Shown here: piece after piece, positions 52,772-63,216 of the stretch
Layout of the letters: each line of letters opens with the position of its first letter
Position numbering within the stretch: the stretch's first letter is position 1
Assembly: GCA_946811185.2 (NCBI GenBank)
Contig: OX328097.1
Coordinates: 4,512,242-4,576,241 of the forward strand
DNA: 64,000 nt
Origin: Hippopus hippopus
Taxonomy: Eukaryota > Mollusca > Bivalvia > Cardiida > Cardiidae
Direction of reading: 5' to 3'
The notes under the pieces: generated by a model
Seen by the model: only the letters and a program-made list of their open reading frames with translations
Databases searched by the model: none
What the model was told of the DNA's origin: nothing
Made by a program: the position numbers and the translations under genes

Positions 52772-52934
52772 TTTTTTCTGCCCTGTGTGATATTTTATCT
52801 TTGTGCAACGCATTAATTTGAGCCAGAAAATTTTCAGGTATATAATAAAACAAAAGATAGATGAGGTTAGTTTACAAACAAGCTTTTGTTTGAAATTAGG
52901 AGAGTAGGGACTCCATGATTCATTTATAAAGCAG

Positions 52935-53137
52935 GTCATCACAGAATTATGGATCTGTAAAATCCATTATGTCTAACAAACAGCTAAATCCCCTGGTTAA
53001 CTGGTCTTTTGGCACGCAGAAAATTTACCCATAGCAAAAAGTTTTGACCCATGGCCGCCTGCGCGGACTGTGCAGGCGGCTATGGGTCAATACTTTTTGC
53101 AGATGCATTTAGCCCCCTTTTCACGGAGCATTGCTCA
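52935..53137. mobile_element. GAGCCATG-MITE copy 8, strong inner hairpin
   Basis: ttgacccatggccgcctgcg-cggactg-tgcaggcggctatgggtcaa, where both arms carry the same cca/tgg and gcc/ggc changes. Right end cacggagcattgctca; the left TIR is lost. Confidence 0.8.
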
Positions 53138-54431
53138 ACTAAATTTTCAGAAAAAGCATCATTAAAAGTAAAAATCTGTCAGATGGTCTGAAAGCATCAA
53201 GGCTCATTTGTCAAACAGGGCTAGTAAAAAGGTTGTTCAAAGAGCTGATGGAGAAGATTGATGGATGTATGGTCTTCCAGATGTGATTATTGAGTGCCTG
53301 TGCAATCCCACTTGAAAAATCTGCCTCACCAGCCCTCATTTATCATGGAGAGAATAAATCTGTTGCTCCCCTTTGATTTTTTTTTTTAGCTCCACTGGCC
53401 AAAGGCCAGCGAGCTTATGTCATGACCCTGTGTCCATTGTGTGTGCGCATCTGTGCATGCATGTGTGCCTTAACTTTTATTTCAAATATCTTCTTTTCTT
53501 AAATGACTCATCCAAGTTTGAAGAAAGTTCAAAGAAATGATCCTGCAATAGCCTTTGTCAGAAAGTCTTCAAAGATTCTGATTCTAGTAAAAACTGAAAA
53601 ATCTTTTAAAAAAATCTTCTCGTCCAAAACAATTACGCCTAGGGCAACTAAATTTGGCATATAGCTTCATCTAACAGATTTTCACCAAATTCCTTCAAAT
53701 TAAAGCCCTAAGGTCAAAATTGGCCACATATGGAGGGTCACAAGTTTTACATGTGCTTGTGTAGTGAAACCTGCAAAAATCTTCTGGTTTCTAACCTTCA
53801 GGCATAGGGATACCAACTTTGGCATGCAACTTTATCTAGTAGAACTCTACCAATTTTGTTCTAATAATAGCCCTGGGGTCATGAATTGAAAACTAAAAAA
53901 GTCATTTGGTTTCTGACTACTATAAGGTGTAGGTGTACCAAATTTTGCATGGTTTTTTTTTTACCTTGTAGACCTGTAGCAAGATTGTTAAAACTAGATT
54001 TGGGGTCAGCCCTGGGAGTAACACATTTTACAAAGGTCTATTACAGTGAAAAACTTTAAAAAATCCGCTTGTAGTACATGAAGTCAATATGACTGAAGCT
54101 TATATACTCTTCAAAGGAAATAACTTATGTTCACTCATAAGAGAGTTTGTTTCCATTTACACTCCCTTGATTATCCAACTGCATTGTTACATGATTAGTG
54201 TGGTATACTTAAGTTTTTAAATGGAAAATGTTCAGTTTCCAGTGAGAGTGATTTATTATGATATTAATTGTTATGCTCGGATGAGTTGAATATATAGTAT
54301 GGAACAAGGTTTGCATAATGTAGTTTATTGATCGAGAACTTTACCATTCATGCAATTGATAAAATGTTCGGAAAATCTTCTTGACTAAGCACTCTTTGAT
54401 AGAGTTCATAGATATTTGGCATGAATGATAC

Positions 54432-54660
54432 TTAACTCTTTACCAAATGACAAAATGTTAGACTGGTCTAAATTGAAAGCATTTGCATACGACAAATTAA
54501 AAGTGTCTCGATTTATGAAATTTATCTCTGAAAGGGTAGAAAACCTTGTGGGAAAAGGAGAAAATGCTGGTTACGAGCATTTTCTCCTTTTCCCACAAGA
54601 TTTTCTAAAGCTTTCCTTCTCAGGGTCATGAAAACCAGGGCTTGTTTGGTAAAGAGTTAA
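54432..54660 (-). mobile_element. TTAA-MITE copy 61, inside HL-B
   Basis: ttaactctttaccaaatgac to tgtttggtaaagagttaa; near-perfect palindrome. Confidence 0.88.
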
Positions 54661-54738
54661 TAAGACCTGTTTGCATTCACTGACATCATGTTTGCATAAA
54701 TTTGGAATTTTTTTTTAGAAAGTATGACTATTTTTTTT

Positions 54739-54753
54739 TGGGGGGGGGGGGGG
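54739..54753. repeat. G homopolymer run
   Basis: About 14 consecutive G after a T run. Likely unstable in length. Confidence 0.85.
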
Positions 54754-54886
54754 TTTAGGCTATTTTCTCTATGATTGTTTTATTGCCGTACAGACTTCTT
54801 CAGATCTATGTCTGTCTAAATGCCTCTTAAGTGCATGATAAATCTGAAAGGCAGTAGAGCGATACAGGGCCATCATGGCCCTCTTG

Positions 54887-55108
54887 TTACTTGATTCTTT
54901 ACCAGACCTCAAAATCTCATCCAAATTGAAAGTTTTTGCAAAAAATTAATTTATGCCTCAAAAAAAATGGGATTTGTCTCTGAAAGTCTAGAAAACATTG
55001 TGGAAAAAGGGGGAAATGCTGTCAAACAGTATTGTCTCCTTTTCCATGTTTGCAAAAACCATTTTTTCCAGGGTGTTTAGAACAAGTGGGTGGTTTGGGA
55101 AAGGTTGA
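54887..55108 (-). mobile_element. TTAA-MITE copy 62, abutting HL-B end
   Basis: ttacttgattctttaccaga to tggtttgggaaaggttga; diverged left arm. Confidence 0.68.
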
Positions 55109-55412
55109 AATCAATTTATTTGCAAACCTGGGGATTTTTTGTTTACTCATTAAAGCCCTTTCATCCTTTTAATTGAATTTCTTACAGCATTCAAAAAGTG
55201 GTTTGCACTTTTTGCAGTCCTAGATCTGTTGGTGCAGTGTTTCAATAATCTAGACGTTAATTATGATAGCTATCACTTAATTTTTTCAGTTTTGTTTTTC
55301 TTTTGATTTGTATCTATTTAAAGATATTCATAGGCGTAGAAAATTTTTCAACATTGGAAATGGGCCAACTTATTTTTTCAGATCATTTTTTTTTTCATAA
55401 GAAAAGGAACTT

Positions 55413-55638
55413 TTAACTGTTTACCAAATGACAAAATTTTAGATTGTTCAAATTGAAAGCATTTACAGACGACAAAATAATGATAAAAATCTGAAATTTG
55501 GTTTTGAAAGGGTAGAAAACATTGGAGGAAAAGGAGACAATGCTGGATACCAGCATTTTCTCCTTTCCCGCAGTGATTTCAAAGATCTTTTTTTTTTTTG
55601 TAAGGTAGTTAAAAACTCAGGATTTCTTGGTAAAGGAT
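55413..55638 (-). mobile_element. TTAA-MITE copy 63
   Basis: ttaactgtttaccaaatgac to ttcttggtaaaggatca. Confidence 0.78.
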
Positions 55639-55731
55639 CAGTGCAGAAGAATATGAAAAATAAAAAAAATATGAAAAGGGGATGAAGACAGTATGACAAA
55701 ATGTATTGACCTATGTACCTTTGTATGGTGT

Positions 55732-55960
55732 TTAACCCTTTACCACACAGTCCCTGCTTTTAACGACCCTAAGAAAGAAGCCTTTAGAAAACACTGTTGG
55801 AAAAGAAGAAAATACTGGTAACCAGCATTTTCTTCTTTTCCCACAATGTTTTCTACCCTTCCCACTACAAGTTTTAATATTTCAGTCACATTTATTTTGT
55901 CGTTTGCAAATGCTTTCATTTTAGACTAGCCTAAAATTTTGTCGTTTGGTAATGAGTTAA
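55732..55960 (+). mobile_element. TTAA-MITE copy 64
   Basis: ttaaccctttaccacacagt to gtcgtttggtaatgagttaa; full length. Confidence 0.86.
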
Positions 55961-55967
55961 CTCCATT

Positions 55968-56200
55968 TTCAACATCATATCTTTTACATTGTGCCAGGAT
56001 GGTGCATATATCCATGCTTTCCTGGAGTTTCATTTACCAGAACTTGGCACAATACTCTTCCCAAGCCAGTGGCTGCTTTCCTAAGTAACAGTTGTTGAAA
56101 CAATGATCAGGCTGAGAGAAGAACAAATCCTGTCATACTGACAAGCCTCGAAAGAAATAAGCCATGAACCACTGACTGCCTGGTTTCATACCCTGTATCG
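55968..56200 (-). mobile_element. SINE-3, decayed copy
   Basis: atccatgctttcctggagtt, ccaagccagtggctgctttc and the remnant head gccatgaaccactgactgcc; no AATC tail. Confidence 0.65.
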
Positions 56201-56204
56201 GCCC

Positions 56205-57105
56205 TTCATGTCTACCTCCTGAAACAAATTTGAAGCGGTAAAGTTGGAAAATTCCTTGTAAGGCTTACTTAATCAAAATGAATCAAGGTAACCCATAAAT
56301 ACAGGAATACATGTGAAAACGTGTGGCGAAAAGAAGAAACTGTGTTATGAGCAGTCATCTAACGCTGTTTGACCGAAAATTCACCTGCAAGAGGTAATAA
56401 GTTATACTTTACAAGAAATTTTAACCATTATAATTATATTATGACTCACTAAATGTTAACATCAGCTGTTGTTAGTTTTCAAATCAAGATAATTGGATTT
56501 TAATTTGCAAATTTGCAGAGTATAATAGGAAAGTAAGTGCTACCAAAAAAATCAGACAACTTTTGCACTGATGATTTCTTTCTTTCTTTGTTCCATAAGA
56601 AATGTTATGCACTGTAGCCATTTTATTGTTAACTGTTAAAGATCAAGAGTGTAGCAATGGGTAGGGGTGGGGGTTTATGGGCGATATGTGCCCAAGGGAA
56701 GTATTAAGAGCAGCTTACTGTGAACTCCTGCTCATTCGGCTAACCTCTGGTGATCCGGTGATCAAGTCCCTCGGCTGTATTATGTAGCTGGATATGCACC
56801 TACACCAGTTCACTGTTCTTAAAATTGTACCACTCCACTTAGAAAGCAAACCCTACTCAAAATTTTCTGTGGGAATCTTTCTAAATACATTTTCCATGAC
56901 AAACATTTGTACATTTATTTTCTTACTGGTTGTATCAATTACGCTGGCATTTTTCAGCAATAGGTTGCTAAATATCACTGTAGCTGTTATAGCTGTTACT
57001 AATCAATTTCGAGGGTGGCCCAATGTTGAAGATCATGTGACTGCAGTATTTCAAAATGGAAACCCCTTTGATTCAGACAAGGTTAGATGTAGGTACTGAA
57101 TCGGC
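56205..57105. other. Unassigned stretch with an unsupported open frame
   Basis: A plus-strand frame of 101 codons (56794-57099) contains a hydrophobic segment (FIFLLVVSITLAFF). It has no homologue I know and no clear promoter or splice context. It is more likely chance. Confidence 0.3.
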
Positions 57106-57107
57106 CA

Positions 57108-57590
57108 AGTTGTGACGAGTGAACTCCTGCTATGACCTTGATTTGGAGCCTGGCATCTGAAACTGCTGTTCTGCATGTCCTCGTCATCAAGATGCATTTG
57201 TGACATATTTTCAAATCATACCAGAGCATCAAGAGATATGGAATGGACACCATTTATCCCTTTACCACACAACCCTGACTCTTAACTGCCCTAGGGAACA
57301 AAGCTTTTGAAAACATTGTGGGAAGAGGAGAAAATGCTAGTAACCAGCATTTTCTCCTTTTCCTACAATGTTGCAAATCCAAAATTTTGCCGTTTTGTAA
57401 AGAATTAAGAGAGTGTAATTTTTTACTCTCTGCTATGACCTTGACCTTGAAACCTGGCATCTGAAACCTTCACACTACAGAATATCATGGTGAGAGCATA
57501 TGATTGAAATGTTTTCAAAGTCAGACAAGAGCTCAAGAGATATAGATACAAAACTGAGAGATAGACACAAAACTGCTATCAGATGGACAA
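57108..57590. repeat. Two-unit repeat split by TTAA-MITE
   Basis: ctatgaccttga...cctggcatctgaaac...caagagatat occurs at 57130-57240 and again at 57430-57545. TTAA-MITE copy 65 lies between them. Confidence 0.6.
57254..57408 (+). mobile_element. TTAA-MITE copy 65, right arm mostly deleted
   Basis: ttatccctttaccacacaac to the palindrome; cctacaatgtt then joins gcaaatccaaaattttgccg and ends gtaaagaattaa. Confidence 0.8.
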
Positions 57591-57709
57591 ACAGGGGCAT
57601 AAACTAAAACCTTCAGGTGTATAAAAAGTACATTTCTAATTATATCAAAAAATGCAGATTACAAATGTAACACGAAAGATTGGCATTTCGGATGAACTCC
57701 AATTGATAA

Positions 57710-57874
57710 TGTCTAGAATGTTTTCCTTTTTCCTAGTGTTTTCCCCCTTGTCAAAGAACTTCAATTCATTTGTATTGCCTTTAGATATGTCATGTGCAGA
57801 TGATTAACAGAAAGAGTAGATCAAAGATCACACTTTATTGCCTGCAGTCTGAAGTTGATTTACACTATTCTCTT
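57710..57874. mobile_element. TTAA-MITE remnant and CAGTGTAGATC hairpin remnant
   Basis: tagaatgttttcctttttcc and gtcaaagaacttcaattc (MITE). Then gagtagatcaaagatcacac and ctgaagttgatttacacta (hairpin copy 12). Confidence 0.5.
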
Positions 57875-57879
57875 AAGTG

Positions 57880-58470
57880 ACTGAAGACTCTAGGAGTTTA
57901 AAGTTTTTACCGTAAGAAATGAAAGTATTTTATCATGTAAAAAACGAATACAGCTTTAGCCTAGTGCTAATTTGGAAGGAATAATGACATCTGTTGGGAT
58001 CATAAGCTAGATTGATGTAGAAATTATGTGATTCTGCAACCTAATACAGGAATTGACATAATCGACAAAACACATCGAGTAAATTTCCCATCATTAGTTT
58101 TCCCTTGCATTTTTTCAGCTCATCAAAGCACAGAAAGTGCTCATATTGAGCTTTTATGAGTGAAAGAAACTTGGCTTTGGCATTGATGACTGAAATATTT
58201 TGCTGTAAAATGCAGCTGTAAGACACCATTTAATTTTTAAGAAGCTATTGAGAATTTTCTTAATTTTATTTTAGATTTTTGCCAGAATTTTGTTAAGGCT
58301 TGTGGGAATATCCCATGGTCAATTTTTCATGTTAACAATTTGGAATTGCATTCAAAAAGGTATGATTATGTCACATCTGGTCTCATAAAACTAGATATAG
58401 ATCCTGCAAGCACAACAAAGATCCATGCTAGCACAACAGTCATCGAGACATTTAGTGCCAAAAGTGCACC
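57880..58470. other. Mostly unassigned; HL-A left-end remnant at 58117-58175
   Basis: cagctcatcaaagcacagaa and gtgctcatattgagctttta resemble a decayed HL-A left hairpin. The rest is featureless. Confidence 0.45.
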
Positions 58471-58473
58471 TTT

Positions 58474-58701
58474 TTAACCCTTTACCACACAATCCCGACT
58501 TTTAACGCCCCTGAAAGAGAGGTCTTTTGAAAACATTGTGGGAAAAGGAGAAAATGCTGGTAACCAGCATTTTCTCCTTTTCCCACAATGTTTTCTACCC
58601 AATCAAAGAAAAATTGCATCATTTGACCAAACTGAAATTGTTATCTGCAAATGCTTTCAATCTGTACAGGTCTGAAATTTTGTCGTGTGGTAAAGGGTTA
58701 A
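58474..58701 (+). mobile_element. TTAA-MITE copy 67, perfect palindrome
   Basis: ttaaccctttaccacacaat to cgtgtggtaaagggttaa, with perfect hairpin arms (gaaaacattgtgggaaaagg and inverse). Confidence 0.9.
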
Positions 58702-58704
58702 AGA

Positions 58705-59325
58705 GTGAAGCCTTCTTTGTTTCTTTACACTTGCAGAGAATGACATATTTAGTATTTTTCTACACTTTGATATTGTCCCAATGTATTTGCACCGGATGAA
58801 AGTTTGCAATATTTTTTTCATATTGCATACTTTCATATTGCATACTTCACAGCCTTTTCATGTGTTGCTAAATACGGAACTATTTTAAAATTTGTCCAAA
58901 AATCAAAATATGAATGGCCGCCATTATCAAAAAATTCCCCATTAGACACTGTGTTTTCCAAACTTTTCAATACATAGTACTTAATAAAATTGTAAAAAAT
59001 CAAACAGAACATTTCTTTTCCAAATAACTGTCACTACAAAGATATGAAAAATGTGTCTACATTTATCGACGAAGAAATTGTTAAGCAAAAGAAATGGTTG
59101 TCATCTTGTTTAAATACATACCTCTAGAATGGTGGCCTGACATCAAAAGCTAATAATGAAAATTCTGTAATAGCATGGTAGGTCAATGAAACAGGTTTCT
59201 TATGCTTTTGAAAGAAACAAGACGGTATAAAAGGTAAATCATTAAATTCATGAAAACACCATTAAATAACTGGAAATTATATAAACAATATCAAAGTATA
59301 TACTAAAAAGGTTATTGCACTTGTA
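58705..59325. other. Non-coding stretch
   Basis: A short tandem (catattgcatacttt) lies at 58819-58848; nothing else was seen. Confidence 0.45.
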
Positions 59326-59329
59326 TTGG

Positions 59330-59419
59330 AATATATTGTGTTGAACTCGTTCTTTTAGCATAGTTGCCCTTGCAAGCTCAGGCAACCCTATCAAAAGAAC
59401 TTGTTCAACACAATATATT
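59330..59419. repeat. 90-nt imperfect hairpin
   Basis: aatatattgtgttgaac-gttctttt-gttgcc pairs with ggcaac-aaaagaac-gttcaacacaatatatt. Arms are about 39 nt with internal mismatches, and the loop cttgcaagctca is 12 nt. It does not resemble any other family here. It could be a small MITE or a small-RNA precursor. Confidence 0.7.
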
Positions 59420-59492
59420 ATCATGTGATGTGTTTTTTCAAATGTAACTTCTAGGACATAAATATTTCACAACTAATTCCTCCAAATGTTTG

Positions 59493-59721
59493 TTAACCCT
59501 TTACCACACAATGACGACTTTTAACACCCCTGAAAGAGAAGGCTTTTGAAAACATTGTGGGAAAAGGAGAAAATGCTGGTTACCAGCATTTTCTCCTTTT
59601 CCCACAATGTTTTCTACCCTATCAAAGAAAAAACATTTCATATGAGCCACGTTAAAACTGTCATCTACAAATGCTTTCAATTTGGACAGGTCTAAAATTT
59701 TGTCATGTGGTAAAGGGTTAA
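59493..59721 (+). mobile_element. TTAA-MITE copy 68, near-identical to 41348-41575
   Basis: ttaaccctttaccacacaat to catgtggtaaagggttaa. It shares acacccctgaaagagaaggc-type and atttcatatgagccac words with copy 50; differences are a few bases. Confidence 0.92.
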
Positions 59722-59724
59722 GTC

Positions 59725-60305
59725 AACTGTGACAGAAAATCACTAAAATGTTCTTGTCAAATTTCACATATGCTTGAGGAATTGGTTGTGAAATATTTAC
59801 CCCCTAAAAATTTTAAAAAAAAATGAAAAAAATCACATAATTTTGGTGTTGTATTGGAAGTTTGGTTTAGCATATAGTTACGGTACAAAAAGTCCTCTGT
59901 AGAATTGACAATCAATTCACTTTGAAACTAGATGCAGATAATGAGTATCAGACGTAATTAAGCAATATTTGTTTTGAAGAATATAAGTTGGTTTTTGATT
60001 TATTTTTGAAAAAGTCAAACTTTTGGCTGCCATGATTGATGTCTCTTTAGTTCCAATAGACTTTTCTGTGATTTTTCACTGAAATAGCAAATTAAGATTC
60101 TGATATGGAAATAGCAAAAAGTACCGTATTATTATCATTATCATTAACACGCTGAAAATAAAGATGATTAATTACTTTATTACTAGATCAAAGGCATACA
60201 AGCAAATGGCCAATATATCACAATTATAAGGACATGAAATGAAAAAATACTGAGGGGCGAAGTCTATCATTTTTAAAAAAAAAAAAAGTTCTCTTTTTGA
60301 TTTAT
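59725..60305. other. Non-coding stretch
   Basis: Nothing was recognised. Confidence 0.45.
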
Positions 60306-60311
60306 AGCCCT

Positions 60312-60525
60312 GAACTTTTTACCAGGCGGTTCTGCAGTTTTTGCACTCTCAGGAAGAAGGCTAGTGAAAAATTTGTTGGAGAAGGAAAAACGCTAGTCAA
60401 CATTTTATTTTTTTTACAATAATCCTTTCTGCCACTACAAGAACAAATTAGAAATTTTGAGTGTTACATTTATTCTGTCATTTCCAAAAGCTTGAAATAT
60501 CTGCTGTCAATAAACAAGTTGAATT
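60312..60525 (+). mobile_element. TTAA-MITE copy 69, highly diverged
   Basis: gaactttttaccaggcggtt, cactctcaggaagaaggct, tttctgccactacaagaaca and tattctgtcatttcc keep the element's order. The palindrome is ruined. Confidence 0.55.
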
Positions 60526-60529
60526 CCTA

Positions 60530-61815
60530 CTTTGTTAACCTCCTCTCTACCATTTCATGTTACACCCAAGATTCAATAATGTCTTACACTGAGCAATTTC
60601 TACTTTTGTCAAAGTCTTTTCAATAAATTTACTGAATCGTCCTGCGTTGGAGATAGATGGAAAGAGGTCACTAAGTAAATCACAACATGTCAGCCACAAT
60701 GGCAACATATTTACTGAGATCATCTAAATGATACAGTCATGAATGAAGGCTGATTAATCAAAATGTTCTATGCTGTCTGTATTTTGCTTGATGCAATTGC
60801 CCTCACTCAACTGTCTTTCAAAACTTACGGACTTTAACTCTTTCCATACTATAGGCGACACCAGAAGCTTTTGGGGACAATGTAGATCAAGATCAGACTG
60901 CACAGACCTCTGATCTACATTGTCCACTGCTAGATCTATATTCTAGATTATGACCAAATTTTCTCATGATCTTGCAGACAAAATAAATTTTTAGCCTTTG
61001 AGAAAATGTGATTTATTTATTCAGTAGTGAAAGAGTTAAGGGTCTCAAGAACTTGCCAAATGGACAAATCTCTTGCTTTGAATAAAATTTAATCCTCTCT
61101 ACTTTTACCAAGATGTTTACTCTGGTTCTTGCCACCACCATTACATGATTTAGCCTTAAAAGCTTCAATCTTTTTTCAGTCAGTTCAATGGGCATAGAAA
61201 ATTGCAAAAGCCTGTTGGTGGGGGTTAACAATAGTTTCAAACAAGGTGGAGCTACCATGTTGTTTTCTTTGTAAAATTACTTGATAAGATAAGCACAGAA
61301 AAACTGTATGATACATGCTCTTAGGTAAAAGATAGGATTTTGCATATGAGCATGCATACAAGCACATTTGGTTCAACAGCTGAGCAACCTGGAAAGATAT
61401 TGGTAACCATTTTAGTACAAATAAGATACAGTGTATATAGGATTTGACATAAGTTGCCAAAGGTTTGCTAAATAACATTTCTCCTGTCTCAAACTTATGT
61501 CAGATTCTTTTTATCACAAAACAATATTTCACAAATTACAGATCAGAAGATGCAAAACCACCTATACAGTAGATGTACTTGGGGTAGTATCCATAAACCC
61601 ATTCACTTCTATGAAATATGTACAAAATGATGTTTTAAAAAAAAAATGATATCACATAATTGTGATATCAGACATGTATAAGATAAGAAAAATTCGTCAT
61701 GGGTATTTTACACTGAAAACAAGGGAGGTTATGTGATAAACTCTACATCTTGGTGCATGATTGTTTGCAAGAAGGCAAACTTGACTATAATTATCCCTTG
61801 GCTAATAGTAGCAGA
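60530..61815. other. Non-coding stretch with one CAGTGTAGATC hairpin (60873-60926)
   Basis: ggacaatgtagatcaagatc and gatctacattgtcc form the hairpin. Two minus-strand frames (61013-61478) have no recognisable product. Nothing else was seen. Confidence 0.5.
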
Positions 61816-61818
61816 CTC

Positions 61819-62040
61819 TTAACCAAATGACAAAATTTTAGACTAGACCAAATTTAAAGCATTTGTTGATGACAGAATGAAATGAAGCTCAAATGATGAT
61901 TTATGTCTTTGATAGGGTTGAAAACATTGTGGGAAAAGGAGAAAATGCTGGTTATCAGCATTTTCTTCTTTTCCCGCAATGTTTTCAAAAATCTTCTTTC
62001 TCAGTCTTCTTTCTCTTCTTTAAAAGGGGTAAAGGGTTAA
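61819..62040 (-). mobile_element. TTAA-MITE copy 70
   Basis: ttaaccaaatgacaaaattt (several terminal bases lost) to ggggtaaagggttaa. A ttctttctc duplication is in the right arm. Confidence 0.8.
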
Positions 62041-62113
62041 TAACCAGTTATCACTTTATTGTTTCAAGCCCACAATAAAGGTCTGTGTTATGGATTTTTT
62101 TAATGACACCATC

Positions 62114-62170
62114 TGAGCCATGCTGTGGCAAAAGGGGATTTAATGCAGATCTGTGATGCATAATACCAAG
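62114..62170. mobile_element. GAGCCATG-MITE copy 9, left part (continues at 62400)
   Basis: tgagccatgctgtggcaaaa, ggggatttaatgcagatctg and gcataataccaagc, then TTAA-MITE copy 71. Confidence 0.78.
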
Positions 62171-62399
62171 CTAACCCTTTACCAAACAATCCCTGGTTTT
62201 TATGACTCAAAGGAAGAAGCCTTCTGAAAACATTGTGGGAAAAAGAGAAAATGCTGGTAATCAGCATTTTCTCCTTTTCCCACAATTTTTTCTACTCTTC
62301 TATAGTCAAGTTTTAATTTTTGAGTCAAGTTTCTTTCATAGCCTGCAAATGCTTTCAATTCGGACAAGCCTAAAATTTTGTCGTTTGGTGAAGAGTTAA
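62171..62399 (+). mobile_element. TTAA-MITE copy 71, inside a GAGCCATG-MITE
   Basis: ctaaccctttaccaaacaat to gtcgtttggtgaagagttaa; full length, hairpin nearly intact. Confidence 0.87.
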
Positions 62400-62577
62400 A
62401 AATCAATTTTGTCTAAGAACCTACTGAATCATGAGGAGGTATGTTACTTTGACATGCAGAACATTGACCAATAGTAAAAGGTTTTGACACAGGTCAGCCT
62501 GCGCAGACTGTGCAAGCTGACCTGGGTTGCTGCTTTTTGCAGATGTATTAAGCCCCCTTATCACAGAACATGACCCA
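62400..62577. mobile_element. GAGCCATG-MITE copy 9, right part
   Basis: attttgtctaagaacctact, caggtcagcctgcgcagact-gtgcaagctgacctg and agcccccttatcacagaaca. It follows on in family order from 62170. Confidence 0.78.
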
Positions 62578-62580
62578 TAC

Positions 62581-62898
62581 AGGTTAATTGCAAATTGCAA
62601 AAAACACCTACAGGTAGTGAAAAAAACTGTCCTAGAATCTCTGCCTCGTGGTTTATCTTGGGACCATCAATCAACTCTAGCTCATAATATTTACAACAGA
62701 ATTTCCTCAAAGAAAAATATGGCTTATCAGTCATCTGGCAAGGATTTTTTCGAGTCATATCACAAAATCGCAGTAATATTTCACATTATTTTGGATAACT
62801 TGAAAAAAAGATCAGGACATGAAAGCCAAAAATCAGTTAAGTTGTGCCAATTGCATGACAATTCCGCCTCACTATTTCAAATTCAAGGAAGTGAATAA
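62581..62898 (+). other. Unrecognised open frame (upstream start lies in the MITE)
   Basis: The frame opens at 62527 inside the GAGCCATG-MITE and runs 123 codons to 62898. The part outside the repeat has gene-like residue use (Lys/Ser/His-rich, no long hydrophobic run). I recognise no domain, and no splice sites or promoter were identified. It could be chance or a remnant of an unknown exon. Confidence 0.25.
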
Positions 62899-62944
62899 AT
62901 AAATGTACCTTCTCATGTAACTTTAAACTATTGTGCATACATTT

Positions 62945-63110
62945 CTAGCGGATAGCAAGTTTATGTCATAGCCCTATGTTGGTTGTGTATCCATACGTTC
63001 GTCGATCTGTGCATTAGTCTGTCCATCTATGCCTGCATTAACTTTTATTTCAAACATCCTCTCTATCAAAACTTAAGAAACTTCACAGAAATTTTCAAGT
63101 CTAATCCAAA
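62945..63110 (+). mobile_element. HL-B fragment (left part)
   Basis: tagcggatagcaagtttatg, gttcgtcgatctgtgcat and cattaacttttatttcaaac; the extreme left end is missing. Confidence 0.6.
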
Positions 63111-63216
63111 TTCTTGTGAGCAATAGATAACCATCAATGTCCTATGGTTGATGTTCCAAACCTAAAACAAGACTTAGTGCTCATCAGCAAGTTTGGCCTT
63201 TTATGGTAGTTCACAA

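Larger units (their letters stand above)
53388..54886 (+). mobile_element. HL-B element copy 3, 1.5 kb
   Basis: agctccactggccaaaggcc left; right gcagtagagcgataca, hairpin gggccatcatggccc and end tcttg. Units have aaatttggcatatagcttca and agccctggggtca. TTAA-MITE copy 61 is nested inside. Confidence 0.8.

Noticed and set aside
56794..57099. 101-codon frame with a membrane-like segment
   Set aside because: No homologue recognised and no donor/acceptor or promoter signal that sets it apart; kept only as a note.
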